A DNA stretch of 50,304 nucleotides from the NCBI RefSeq assembly GCF_002453355.1, contig NZ_DKGQ01000012.1:1-50304 (forward strand), written 5' to 3'. Numbering within the stretch: position 1 is the first letter of the stretch; the number at the start of each line of letters is the position of its first letter. Below the pieces are notes generated by a model. It was not told the DNA's origin. It did not search any database and saw nothing but the letters and a program-made list of their open reading frames with translations. A program made the translations under genes and the position numbers. This stretch comes from Psychrobacter sp. UBA6766. Lineage in GTDB: Bacteria > Pseudomonadota > Gammaproteobacteria > Pseudomonadales > Moraxellaceae. Of the stretch, positions 7,716-17,300 are shown piece after piece.

Positions 7716-8903
7716 TTACCACGAGCCGCCAGCGCCGCCGCCGCCGAAACCCCCGCCACCGCCACCAAAGCCGCCGCCGCCAAAGCCTCCACCGCTAAAG
7801 CCGCCGCCACCGCCCATACCTGGTAAGAACACCATACCGCCGCCCCCACCGCCGCGTCCTCCACGACCGCCGCCTGAGCCACGCGAAATCAAAAATAGCC
7901 AGATAAATATCGCCATGATTAATGTCATGAAGAATCCGCCACCCATGGCGAGCGAGCCTGCAAAAAAACCGCCAGCGGTCAGGATAGAACCAAAAATGCG
8001 TCCAAAGATACTGGTAATAAAGCTACCAAATATCATTGCCATGACAAATAAAAACACCGGCGATGGGTTATCACCAATGTCATTTTGATTTTGACCGCGT
8101 TCAGCCGCTTGCGCATCGGCACGCGCCAATACTTCAGGATCAGCGGTCAGGCGCGTTTGCAGCGCGCCAACGCCCGCCAATATCCCAGCGCCATAGTCAT
8201 TTTGCTTAAATAGCGGTGTGATATCTTCGCGAATAATACGGTTGACCGCCGAATCTGGCAACACCCCTTCTAGTCCGTAACCTGTTAAAATATAGATATT
8301 GCGGTCATTAACGGCAACGACCATTAGCAGGCCATCGTCAATGTCTTTATTGCCTAACTTCCATTTCTCCGCAACCTGTAGCGCATAATCAAAGATTGGC
8401 ATGCCATTGGTGGTCGGTACAATGACCACCGCAGCTTGCGCCAAACCTTGCTGATAAATGCCTCTTAGCTGCGCCTCTAAACGCTGCTTTTCTTGCGGGT
8501 TTAAGATATTGGCTTGGTCAACGACAGGGTTATTTAATATGAGCTTGTCTGCATCAACACTTTGTGCGCTTGACTGGACAGGCGGACGATTGGAAGCTTG
8601 CGAGTTGGCTATATTACTAGTATCGGAATTAGCAGCATTGGGATTAATAGCATCATTACCAATGATGGCGTCATTAATCGCGTCGTTACCTAAAACGGCA
8701 TCGTTGATGGCTTCATTAGACTCGCCTGCTTTTGCAATGGCCACCAAATCCTCGACACTGCGGTTTTGCATTCCTGAGGTGCTATCGGAAGCGACCGCCA
8801 CATTATCATTAGCACTGGTATTAGGCGCCGCATGCAGCAGCGAGCCACTCCCAATGCTTAGGGTAAATAATAATGCGGATAAGAGTGCTTTTGAATGATT
8901 CAT
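7716..8903 (-). CDS. YgcG-like TPM domain membrane protein with Gly-rich tail
   Basis: Order of parts: signal peptide (1-25), a disordered Ser/Asn/Ala region (26-120), the TPM domain (about 125-250, with LILNNPVVDQANILNP and DIDDGLLMVVAVNDRNIYI), two or three hydrophobic segments (283-340), then an extreme glycine tail (343-395) ending in SW. The disordered region holds a 10-residue repeat (63-72, 73-82 and part of a third, pattern N-x-A-I-N-D-A). This layout of secreted TPM domain, membrane helix and Gly-rich C-terminus is standard for proteins encoded next to lemA. The 395-residue length exceeds that of many relatives because of the linker. It is translated between lemA and a second TPM gene. 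Confidence 0.9.
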   Translation of the reverse strand: MNHSKALLSALLFTLSIGSGSLLHAAPNTSANDNVAVASDSTSGMQNRSVEDLVAIAKAGESNEAINDAVLGNDAINDAIIGNDAINPNAANSDTSNIANSQASNRPPVQSSAQSVDADKLILNNPVVDQANILNPQEKQRLEAQLRGIYQQGLAQAAVVIVPTTNGMPIFDYALQVAEKWKLGNKDIDDGLLMVVAVNDRNIYILTGYGLEGVLPDSAVNRIIREDITPLFKQNDYGAGILAGVGALQTRLTADPEVLARADAQAAERGQNQNDIGDNPSPVFLFVMAMIFGSFITSIFGRIFGSILTAGGFFAGSLAMGGGFFMTLIMAIFIWLFLISRGSGGGRGGRGGGGGGMVFLPGMGGGGGFSGGGFGGGGFGGGGGGFGGGGAGGSW

Positions 8904-9101
8904 CTAATCTATACCACCTCAAATAATATCTGTACTAAATTAATGACGGCAAAACCAAACCAACGGCTGTAAAGCGACGGATAAGAAACCATTTGTTATG
9001 CAGGCGTCCCATCATTTTTAATCTAGTAATCAGACTATAAACACGCAGCGTTATTTACACGTATGCACATCAGATAGAGCGTCTAAGCTTAAAATCTAGC
9101 T

Positions 9102-9734
9102 TTACTGAGCCGTTTTCGTATCGTCATCACCGAAGTCTACACTTGGCGCAGTCGATATCTCTTTTTCATTCGCCACGCTAAAGTTTGGCTTGGGATCCAT
9201 ACCAAATACTTTGGCAGTAATATTCGTTGGGAACTGGCGCACCGTGGTGTTATAGCCTTGAACTTCTTGGATATAACGATTGCGCGCGACGGTGATACGG
9301 TTTTCCGTTCCTTCAAGTTGCGCCTGCAAATCTTGGAACAACGCATCAGACTTTAACTCAGGATAACGCTCAGAGACTGCCATAAGGCGTGATAGTGCGC
9401 CAGTCATCTGATCCTGCGCAGCGGCATAACGTTCCATTGCTTCGGGGTCATTGAGCAGCTCTGGCGTAATAGTGATACCGCCAGCTTGTGAGCGCGCCGC
9501 TGCAACTTGAGTAAACACTTCTTGTTCTTGCTCAGCATATTGCTTCACGACTTTGACTAAGTTTGGCACCAAGTCCGCACGGCGCTGATATTGGTTGACA
9601 ACTTCTGACCACGAAGCGGTGACCTGCTCATCTTGCGCTTGCAAATTGTTATAACCACAACCGCTCAAGCCAGCGGTAGAGGTGGCTAGTATGGCTGATA
9701 GCAACATAGGTTTTACAAAAGATTTACGCGTCAT
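9102..9734 (-). CDS. lemA: LemA family lipoprotein
   Basis: I chose the ATG at 9734, which has an AGGAG site upstream, over an upstream in-frame ATG at 9875 that lacks one. The 210-residue product starts with a lipoprotein signal whose lipobox LSGC ends at Cys26. The LemA helical domain follows, with the typical SWSEVVNQYQRRADLVPNLV segment and FSVANEKEIS near the end. LemA proteins are membrane-attached helical bundles of unclear function. The operon with two TPM proteins downstream is a widespread arrangement, so these three probably work together in the envelope. Confidence 0.92.
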   Translation of the reverse strand: MTRKSFVKPMLLSAILATSTAGLSGCGYNNLQAQDEQVTASWSEVVNQYQRRADLVPNLVKVVKQYAEQEQEVFTQVAAARSQAGGITITPELLNDPEAMERYAAAQDQMTGALSRLMAVSERYPELKSDALFQDLQAQLEGTENRITVARNRYIQEVQGYNTTVRQFPTNITAKVFGMDPKPNFSVANEKEISTAPSVDFGDDDTKTAQ

Positions 9735-10582
9735 CGTTGACTCTCCTAATGATAAATAACAGATAAGACGTTTTTTAGTCGCCCAAAATATGGCACCTGC
9801 GATATGTTGTGCTAATAATGGCGCTATCCCGTTACTTTTACAATTCACCGTTACCAAAACACAACCGCAAAGCACCGCCTATCGTAGGGCTTTGGTACAT
9901 GTTTAGGTATTTTTCACTAATGACATCATGACGATATTTTTAGCCATAATCAAAAAATAATTTAAAAGCAGTTAGAAATGTAAATAAATGAACGCCTTTA
10001 TAAAGAAAATTCTAGTAATTGACCAAAAAATATGGCAAATTGCAGTTACGTAGCCGTACGGTTTGAATACATTTGGTAGTGGACTTATAACCTTTTTAAT
10101 ACTAGCAAGCTGTCAAAGTTTCATTAAAAGAGGGTTATAGGCGAATGAAAATTGCTTTGTCAGCTTACTCTACCGTGTAATGTAGCCAACTAATATGGCT
10201 CATAAAAAGTTAAGTAGCATCCTCTCGCTCACTGAGGTGATGGCTATTTATATTATAACCGCCTGTTTTATCCGCTGGTTTATTTATAGTAGTTTTACTA
10301 AGTAGTGGCTTTAATGAAGAGTGGCTTTAATAAACAGTCAATAATGATAAGCGGTTGGATACGATCAGTATTGTCAATGAGCCAAGCGGATAACAACAGA
10401 CAACTACAGTCCATCCTTGGTGGCTAAACAAGTATGAAACTTGAGCGCTATGGAAAATTCCCCCTACGTTTAAGTGTATGCAGATTATTTGAGTGATGGG
10501 CTTTAATAAGGAAATTAAATAGCTCATCTACTCTTAGCATCATCATATATAGCCACTTTGAGACAGTACTAGGAATATACAT
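9735..10582. other. Long divergent intergenic region (lemA / symporter)
   Basis: Nearly 850 bases without a convincing gene. Short open frames here have no ribosome site or recognisable product. The right part contains a 16-bp tandem duplication (10304-10335). Promoters for both flanking genes must lie here, but I could not fix them. No glycine or other riboswitch core was recognised upstream of the symporter. Confidence 0.5.
10304..10335. repeat. 16-bp tandem duplication
   Basis: Two adjacent 16-base units beginning AGTGGCTTTAAT match at 14 of 16 positions. A more diverged third unit may precede them (10288-10303). Confidence 0.75.
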
Positions 10583-12133
10583 ATGGAAGGTTTAGTCGAT
10601 TTAGTAAACGGAATTATCTGGAGCCCAGCGTTGGTTTATCTATGCTTGGGCGCAGGTTTATTTTATTCCATCATGACGCGCTTCGTACAAGTACGTTTAT
10701 TCGGAGAAATGATTACCTTACTTTTTACAGGTAAGTCAAGTGCGCAGGGTATTTCGTCATTTCAGGCACTCGCCGTATCCTTGGCGGGACGCGTTGGTAT
10801 GGGTAACATCGCAGGGGTAGCAGCAGCTATTGGCTTCGGTGGTCCAGGTGCCGTATTTTGGATGTGGGTTGTTGCTTTCTTAGGCGCTTCTACTGCTTAT
10901 GTCGAGGCTACCCTTGCTCAGATTTATAAAGAAAAAGACGTTGTAACTGGCGAATATCGTGGTGGTCCAGCTTACTATTTTGAGCGCGCCCTTGGACAAC
11001 GCTGGTACGGCATTCTCTTTGCCGTCGCGTCTATCTTAGCTTGCGGCATGTTCTTACCTGGCGTTCAGGCGAATGGTGTGATTAGTGCTTTTGCTCAGGT
11101 GATGGGTGAAGGCACTGTGATGAATGTCATGGGCTTAGAAGTCGGCTCTATGCGTTTGGTCGGTCTCGCTATTATCTTAGTGGTTTTAGGTATTATTATC
11201 TTTGGTGGTATCAAACGTATCGCAACCTTTACCGAGTATGCCGTTCCTTTTATGGCACTAGGTTATATTGCTTTAGCACTTGTCATCATGGTTACTAATT
11301 ATGATATGATTCCAAAAGTGTTTGGTTTGATTATTAGTGATGCCTTTACCGCTCAAGCAGGCTTTGGTGCAGCTATCGGTTGGGGTGTAAAACGTGGAAT
11401 TTACTCTAACGAAGCGGGTCAAGGTACAGGGCCTCATGCTGCTGCCGCTGCTGAAGTTGAGCATCCATCACAGCAAGGTTTGGTACAAGCATTCTCAGTT
11501 TATGTTGATACTCTGCTCGTTTGTTCTGCTACCGCGTTTATGATCATTACGATGGGAACTTATAACATTCAAGGTACGCTTCCTGACGGTCAGTTTATTG
11601 TACAAAACGTTGCGGCTGGGGTTGAGATTAACTCGCCTGCCTTTACACAGTTGGCAATGCAATCTGTATATGGTCAATTTGGTAATATCTTTATTGCCGT
11701 TGCGGTGTTCTTCTTTGCCTTCACCACTATCTTAGCTTACTACTATATCGCTGAAGTAAACGTCGCTTATTTGACGCGCTTTATCAGCCGCGGTGCCAAT
11801 AAAACCGGTTTATTCTTAGTTAAAATCTTAATCATGGTGATGGTTGCCTACGGTGGTCTTAACTCTGCAGGCTATATTTGGGACATCGGTGATATTGGTG
11901 TTGGTCTGATGGCTTGGCTTAATATCGTTGGTATTTTGGTCATTTTCTTTGTGGCGCGTCCAACGCTTACCATGCTTAAAGACTATGAAGCACAGCGTAA
12001 AGCTGGTGTCAAACACTATACTTTTGATCCAGCAAAATTTGGTATCAAAAATGCTCCTTATTGGGAAGAGCGTCATCTAAAGCAGCAACAAAGAATGGCA
12101 GCTCAAGACCCACTACATAAAGAGCGTCTATAA
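10583..12133 (+). CDS. Sodium/alanine-glycine symporter (AGCS family)
   Basis: An inner-membrane transporter that takes up alanine or glycine with sodium. The 516-residue protein has about ten hydrophobic helices. It carries the family signature around GMGNIAGVAAAIGFGGPGAVFWMW (about residues 73-96) and a second conserved stretch GWGVKRGIYSNEAGQGTGPHAAAAAE near residue 280. Helices run to about residue 470 and a basic cytoplasmic tail follows. AGGAA lies seven bases before the ATG. It is monocistronic, with its own terminator. The exact substrate (Ala, Gly or D-Ala) is not readable. Confidence 0.93.
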   Translation: MEGLVDLVNGIIWSPALVYLCLGAGLFYSIMTRFVQVRLFGEMITLLFTGKSSAQGISSFQALAVSLAGRVGMGNIAGVAAAIGFGGPGAVFWMWVVAFLGASTAYVEATLAQIYKEKDVVTGEYRGGPAYYFERALGQRWYGILFAVASILACGMFLPGVQANGVISAFAQVMGEGTVMNVMGLEVGSMRLVGLAIILVVLGIIIFGGIKRIATFTEYAVPFMALGYIALALVIMVTNYDMIPKVFGLIISDAFTAQAGFGAAIGWGVKRGIYSNEAGQGTGPHAAAAAEVEHPSQQGLVQAFSVYVDTLLVCSATAFMIITMGTYNIQGTLPDGQFIVQNVAAGVEINSPAFTQLAMQSVYGQFGNIFIAVAVFFFAFTTILAYYYIAEVNVAYLTRFISRGANKTGLFLVKILIMVMVAYGGLNSAGYIWDIGDIGVGLMAWLNIVGILVIFFVARPTLTMLKDYEAQRKAGVKHYTFDPAKFGIKNAPYWEERHLKQQQRMAAQDPLHKERL

Positions 12134-12192
12134 TCTACTCAACTGTAGTGTTATCTAAGCAGCACTGATGACATTAAAAACATCGATAAAAC

Positions 12193-12226
12193 AAAAAGCC
12201 TGAGGCAACGGTCTCGGGCTTTTTTA
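12193..12226 (+). terminator. Intrinsic terminator of the symporter gene
   Basis: Stem AGCCTGAG pairs with CTCGGGCT (one G-T pair), flanked by an A-tract on the left and T6 on the right. Confidence 0.9.
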
Positions 12227-12294
12227 TACAGTAAGTCCACTTTAAAACCATCATAGTGCGACTGAGATAAATTTTTCAGTAAGTTAGTAGACAT

Positions 12295-12325
12295 AAAAAA
12301 GCCTAGCTCTATAGCTAGGCTTTTT
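12295..12325 (-). terminator. Intrinsic terminator of the fasciclin lipoprotein gene
   Basis: A perfect stem (AGCCTAGCT with AGCTAGGCT, loop CTAT) is flanked by A6 and T5. It can act in both directions and lies 38 bases beyond the stop of the minus-strand gene. Confidence 0.9.
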
Positions 12326-12362
12326 GCAATTTAAAATGAAAAACAGTGTTAATCGTTAAGCG

Positions 12363-12983
12363 TTATTTAGGCAATAAGACCGTATCAATGACATGGACCA
12401 CGCCATTGGTCGCCATCATATCGGTTCCAACGATGTTGGCAGTATTGCCACTCGCATCCGTAATCACGTTGGCATCGCTGATAGAGATGGTTTGGCCGTT
12501 TGCAGTTTCAATAGCCGTACCATAAGGGATGTCAGCTGCTTTTACAACCATAGGGACGACATGATAAGTCAGCACACTGGTCAGCATCTCTTTATCGCCT
12601 AATAGCTCTTCTTTAGTGACATTGAGTTTGGTTAATAAAGCAGCAAAAGCATCATCTGTTGGCGCAAAGACAGTATATTGACCTTCTGCCATCATCATGT
12701 CATCAAGATCAGCCGCTTTCAAAGCTTCAGTTAGGATGGTTAGGTTTTCATTGCCTGCTGCCATCTCACCAATACTTTGTGTCGCTGCAGTATCTACTGG
12801 CATAGCATCATTAGACTCAGCCACCGCTTCAGGCGCAACGTCTGTTGTAGTTTCTGGTTCAACGGCAATGTCAGTAGTCGCTTCTGGCTCAACTGGTTCG
12901 GTCGCGGCTTCTTTATCGTTACAAGCTGCTAATGACATGGCAGTGGTAACGATGGCGATAGACAGTAAATTTTTCTTTAACAT
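12363..12983 (-). CDS. Fasciclin (FAS1) domain lipoprotein, copy 1
   Basis: I chose the ATG at 12983, preceded by AAAGGA, rather than a further upstream ATG. The 206-residue product starts with a lipoprotein signal (lipobox LAAC, Cys21). An acidic linker holds two tandem 10-residue repeats (VEPEATTDIA then VEPETTTDVA, residues 31-50). One FAS1 domain follows (about 75-206), with the family blocks YTVFAPTDDAFAALL and the C-terminal NGVVHVIDTVLLPK. FAS1 domains mediate adhesion or matrix contacts; the precise ligand is unknown. A paralogue lies immediately upstream on the same strand. Confidence 0.93.
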   Translation of the reverse strand: MLKKNLLSIAIVTTAMSLAACNDKEAATEPVEPEATTDIAVEPETTTDVAPEAVAESNDAMPVDTAATQSIGEMAAGNENLTILTEALKAADLDDMMMAEGQYTVFAPTDDAFAALLTKLNVTKEELLGDKEMLTSVLTYHVVPMVVKAADIPYGTAIETANGQTISISDANVITDASGNTANIVGTDMMATNGVVHVIDTVLLPK

Positions 12984-12996
12984 GAGGTATTCCTTT

Positions 12997-13028
12997 AGTG
13001 TAGATAGCTTGTAGTGTAGATAGTTTGT
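12997..13028. repeat. 16-bp tandem duplication in a 5' leader
   Basis: Two adjacent units beginning AGTGTAGATAG match at 15 of 16 positions. They lie 14 bases upstream of the start codon of fasciclin copy 1 (minus strand), just beyond its ribosome site. Confidence 0.88.
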
Positions 13029-13107
13029 GGATAGACGTTTAAAAATTAAAACAGGTAAATAATGAGTCAAGCGACTTTTTAAGATTGCTTGAATATGCTT
13101 ATATAAC

Positions 13108-13662
13108 TTATTTAGGCAATAACACTCTATCAATCACATGTATCACACCATTACTAGCGGCGATATCTGTTTTGAGGATGTTAGTGACGCGACCATTTTC
13201 ATCCATCAATCTTCCTTGCGGCGTAATCATCAGCGTATCATTACTAAGCATAGTATAGTTGCCAGGTCTTACATGCTTTTGATAGACGGGCGTATTGCCT
13301 TTTAGTACATGGTAAGTCAAGATTTTGGTCAACAATGGCTTATTAGCAAACAATTGAGCTTTGGTCATTCCTGTTTCTTGTAAGGCTTTCACAAAAGCAG
13401 CGTTGGTCGGAGCCAGTATCGTGTAGCTTGCACTGGTATCAGTCAACGCGTCCGCTAATCCTGCTGCTTGCAATGCTTCCACCAATAGCGAAAAATCAGG
13501 GTTATTTTGGGCAATTTGTACCACATTCATATTGGCAGTGGATTGGCCATGCATCGGCGCTTTCATGGCTGGAGTTTTGGTTGGCATCATATTATTACAA
13601 GCGCTAAGGCCTAAAAGCGAAAACGCCAATGTACCAAGGGTGGCAATTTTGATCAGTTTCAT
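13108..13662 (-). CDS. Fasciclin (FAS1) domain lipoprotein, copy 2
   Basis: Start taken at the ATG at 13662, which has AAGGA upstream; a longer in-frame start exists at 13719 but would bury the signal peptide. The 184-residue product has a lipobox LSAC (Cys22), a short linker and one FAS1 domain (about 48-184) with YTILAPTNAAFVKAL and NGVIHVIDRVLLPK. It is clearly paralogous to the downstream gene, especially at the C-terminus. The two are in the same orientation with a 124-base gap and may be co-transcribed. It lacks the long acidic repeat linker of copy 1. Confidence 0.92.
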   Translation of the reverse strand: MKLIKIATLGTLAFSLLGLSACNNMMPTKTPAMKAPMHGQSTANMNVVQIAQNNPDFSLLVEALQAAGLADALTDTSASYTILAPTNAAFVKALQETGMTKAQLFANKPLLTKILTYHVLKGNTPVYQKHVRPGNYTMLSNDTLMITPQGRLMDENGRVTNILKTDIAASNGVIHVIDRVLLPK

Positions 13663-14374
13663 AACATTGTCCTTAATGAGTGAATATCTATAGATTATTA
13701 AATTCTTATCCGGCATCACGGTCAGATTGTCTTTTCATAGAACCACTGCTTATAGCGTTTGTTAATGTCTCATTTTTTGAGCCTAACCCGTACTGCTTGG
13801 TCAGTCACAAACAATAATCATTAATTTTTAATAATAAGCACTACTTAAAAAGCGCCAATCTTTCTAAAATTAAATTAACATATGTTAGAGATTTATAAAT
13901 TCATGTTTACGCTAATTTTTGTAGCTTACGTGTAAACTCTGTCTGCTTTGTAAAACGGTAAGAATATCTATTCACGTTTAGGTGCTATTCCATCTCAATA
14001 ATAGAAACAGAATCAAAGCTTTATGTAATCCTTGAGAAAAATGATATTCATTTGTTACCAGTAGCGTCATGCAATAGTATTTGATACTTTGACAGTATTT
14101 TTAACGTCAAAACAGATAATAAAACCACTTAATTTCTCATGCATTTAAGCCCTATAGTTACCATCGTCTTGCTAAAGCGGAATAAGTACAATCCCGCGAA
14201 TTATAGGTATTTCATGCTAGAATAATCCAGATTTGCTTATTGGTTTTTAAGCCGCTATTTTATTATAGGTATGACGTTCACACCCCAGCCTCTTACAAAG
14301 CGAAGGCTTTAAAACTTCGAACGACTTTTATTTCTCCTTCTTCTTATCATCTAGACTCTATAAGCAGCACTCCT
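13663..14374. other. Divergent intergenic region (fasciclin / metH)
   Basis: About 700 AT-rich bases. An inverted repeat (GTTTACGC at 13905-13912, GTGTAAAC at 13930-13937) could be an operator. No cobalamin riboswitch B12-box was recognised. The frame of metH stays open from a TTG at 14240, but I do not take that as the start. Confidence 0.45.
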
Positions 14375-17300
14375 ATGACTCAAAACACCATCACTCCGCC
14401 GACCTGTTCTCATAATCATTCTGGTGTCGCCAATACCGATGCTAATTCTAATGCAGCCAATGTATCAAGCACGGCTAGTAACTTTATTTTGACGCCGCCT
14501 GATGTCTTTCCTTATAAAGCTCAGCAGCTGACCGCACGCGCTCGTATCACCGAGCAGATGGCGTCGCGGATTATGATGTTAGATGGCGCGATGGGAACCC
14601 ATATTCAGACCTTTAAGTTAGAGGAAGCCGATTATCGTGGAGAGCGTTTTGCGGATATTAAGCAAGATGTTCGCGGCAATAATGATTTGCTCGTCCTTAC
14701 GCAGCCGCAGATGATTAAAGAGATTCATAGCGCTCACCTTGAGGCAGGTGCCGATATCATTGAGACTAACAGTTTTAATGGTACGCGCCTTTCGATGGCC
14801 GATTATGATATGCAGTATCTGGTGCCTGAGCTCAATAAAACGGCTGCTAAAATTGCTCGCGCAGCAGCGGATAAATACACTGCGAAGAACCCTGAAAAAC
14901 CTCGATTCGTCGCTGGGGTTATCGGTCCAACATCGCGAACGTGCTCACTGTCTCCTGATGTAAATGATCCTGCATTCCGTAATATTACCTTTGATGAGCT
15001 AGTGCTGAATTACCGTGAGGCAACGCTAGCACTGATAGAAGGCGGCGTTGATATCCTATTAATTGAGACGATTTTTGATACGCTCAATGCTAAAGCCGCT
15101 ATCTTTGCCGTAACCGGTGTGTTTGACGATATCGGTTTTGAATTACCAATCATGATTTCAGGGACGATTACTGATGCGTCAGGTCGCACCTTATCAGGTC
15201 AAACCGCAGAAGCATTTTATAACTCGATTCGCCATGCTAAGCCCTTATCGGTTGGTTTTAACTGTGCCTTGGGCGCTGATGCGCTGCGTCCGCATATTCA
15301 AACGCTATCAAATATCGCCGATACGTATGTCTCAGCGCATCCAAATGCCGGTTTGCCCAATGAATTCGGCGAATATGATGAAACCGCTGAAGAAACCGCT
15401 GCCCTGCTTGAAGGATTTGCCAAAGCAGGTATTTTAAACATTGTCGGCGGCTGTTGTGGCACCACGCCTGAGCACATTCGCCAAATCGCTAATATGGTCG
15501 CCAATTATCCACCGCGCGTCGTTCCTGAGATTGCACCTGCTTGTCGCTTATCAGGACTTGAGCCATTTACCATTACGCCTGAGAGTTTATTTGTCAACGT
15601 TGGCGAGCGAACCAATGTCACTGGCTCAAAAAAATTCCTACGATTAATCAAAACCGAAGCCTATACCGAGGCGCTCGATGTCGCTCGTGACCAAGTCGAA
15701 GGCGGCGCTCAAATCGTTGATATTAATATGGACGAAGGGATGCTTGACTCCAAGCAAGCGATGATTCACTTTGTCAACTTAGTCTCGGGCGAGCCAGATA
15801 TCAGCCGTGTGCCATTAATGCTCGACTCATCAAAATGGGACATTATCGAAGAAGGGCTTAAACGCACCCAAGGCAAATGTGTCGTCAACTCTATCTCATT
15901 AAAAGAAGGTGAAGCCGAGTTTATCGAGCGTGCCAAATTATGTATGCGCTATGGTGCGGCGATTATCGTCATGGCGTTCGATGAAGACGGGCAAGCGGAT
16001 ACCTTTGAGCGCAAAACTGAGATTTGTCAGCGCAGCTATGATGTTTTAGTTAATAAAGTCGGCTTCCCTTCTGAAGATATTATCTTTGACCCGAATATCT
16101 TTGCGGTTGCTACGGGTATCACTGAGCACAATAACTACGGCGCAGATTTTATCAACGCCACCAAATGGATTACCGACAACTTGCCCAATGCCATGGTATC
16201 GGGCGGCGTCTCTAATGTCTCGTTTAGTTTCCGTGGCAACCCGATTCGTGAAGCCATCAACTCCGTCTTCCTTTATCATGCGATTCAAAATGGCTTAACC
16301 ATGGGAATCGTCAATCCAGCCATGCTTGAAGTGTATGACGATATCCCTATCGAGGCGCGCAATGCCATCGAAGATGTGATGCTGAACCGCAACCAAGGCG
16401 AAAGCGGTCAAGAAGCAACCGAACGTCTAATGACCATCGCCGAGAGCTATCAAGACGGCGGTAAGAAAAAAGACAGCTCCGTCGATATGAGCTGGCGCGA
16501 AGGCACCGTCGAGGAGCGTATTGCCCATGCATTGGTAAAAGGTATCACCACCTTTATTGATGCTGATACCAAAGAAGCGTGGGAGAAATACCCCAAACCG
16601 CTAGAGGTCATCGAAGGGCCACTCATGGACGGAATGAACATTGTCGGCGACTTATTTGGTGCCGGTAAAATGTTCTTACCGCAAGTGGTAAAATCTGCCC
16701 GCGTGATGAAACAGTCGGTCGCTTGGCTCAACCCATACATCGAAGCGGAAAAAGTCGAGGGTGAAAAGAAAGGCAAAATCCTTATGGCGACGGTCAAAGG
16801 TGACGTCCATGATATCGGTAAAAACATCGTCGGCGTGGTCCTTGGCTGTAACGGCTATGAAATCCTCGATCTTGGCGTGATGGTGCCGTGTGAAAAAATC
16901 CTTGATACCGCGATAAAAGAAGAAGTCGATATCATCGGGCTGTCAGGTCTGATTACTCCTAGCCTTGATGAAATGGTCTATGTCGCCAAACAAATGCAAG
17001 AGCGCGGCATGACGTTGCCCTTGATGATTGGCGGCGCGACGACCTCTAAAGCGCATACGGCAGTCAAAGTTGAGCCACAATATCAAAATGATGCCGTTAT
17101 TTACGTCTCGGACGCTTCACGCTCAGTGGGAATCGTGACCAAACTGCTATCAAAAGAGCACCGCCAAGGTCTTATTGATGAGACGCGTGAAGAGTACATC
17201 AAAGTACGTGAGCGCCTTGCTAAACGTCAGCCAAAAGCGGCCAAAATCTCTTATGCTGACTCCATTGAACTTGGTTTTCAGTACGATTGGGACAACTACG

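Noticed and set aside
7741..7870. Short GCC/CGG repeats as a CRISPR-like or satellite array
   Set aside because: They encode the glycine tail of the TPM protein and have no constant unit.
7688..7882. Ala-rich open frames across the Gly-rich tail of the TPM gene
   Set aside because: They are by-products of the GC-rich glycine codons of the real gene.
10327..10527. 66-codon minus-strand open frame before the symporter
   Set aside because: No ribosome site, unnatural composition and no recognisable family.
13720..14240. Cobalamin riboswitch upstream of metH
   Set aside because: I looked for the B12-box and the conserved core and did not find them.
14240..14374. TTG start extending MetH by 45 residues
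   Set aside because: The extension has no family similarity and no ribosome site; the first ATG at 14375 already gives a full-length enzyme.
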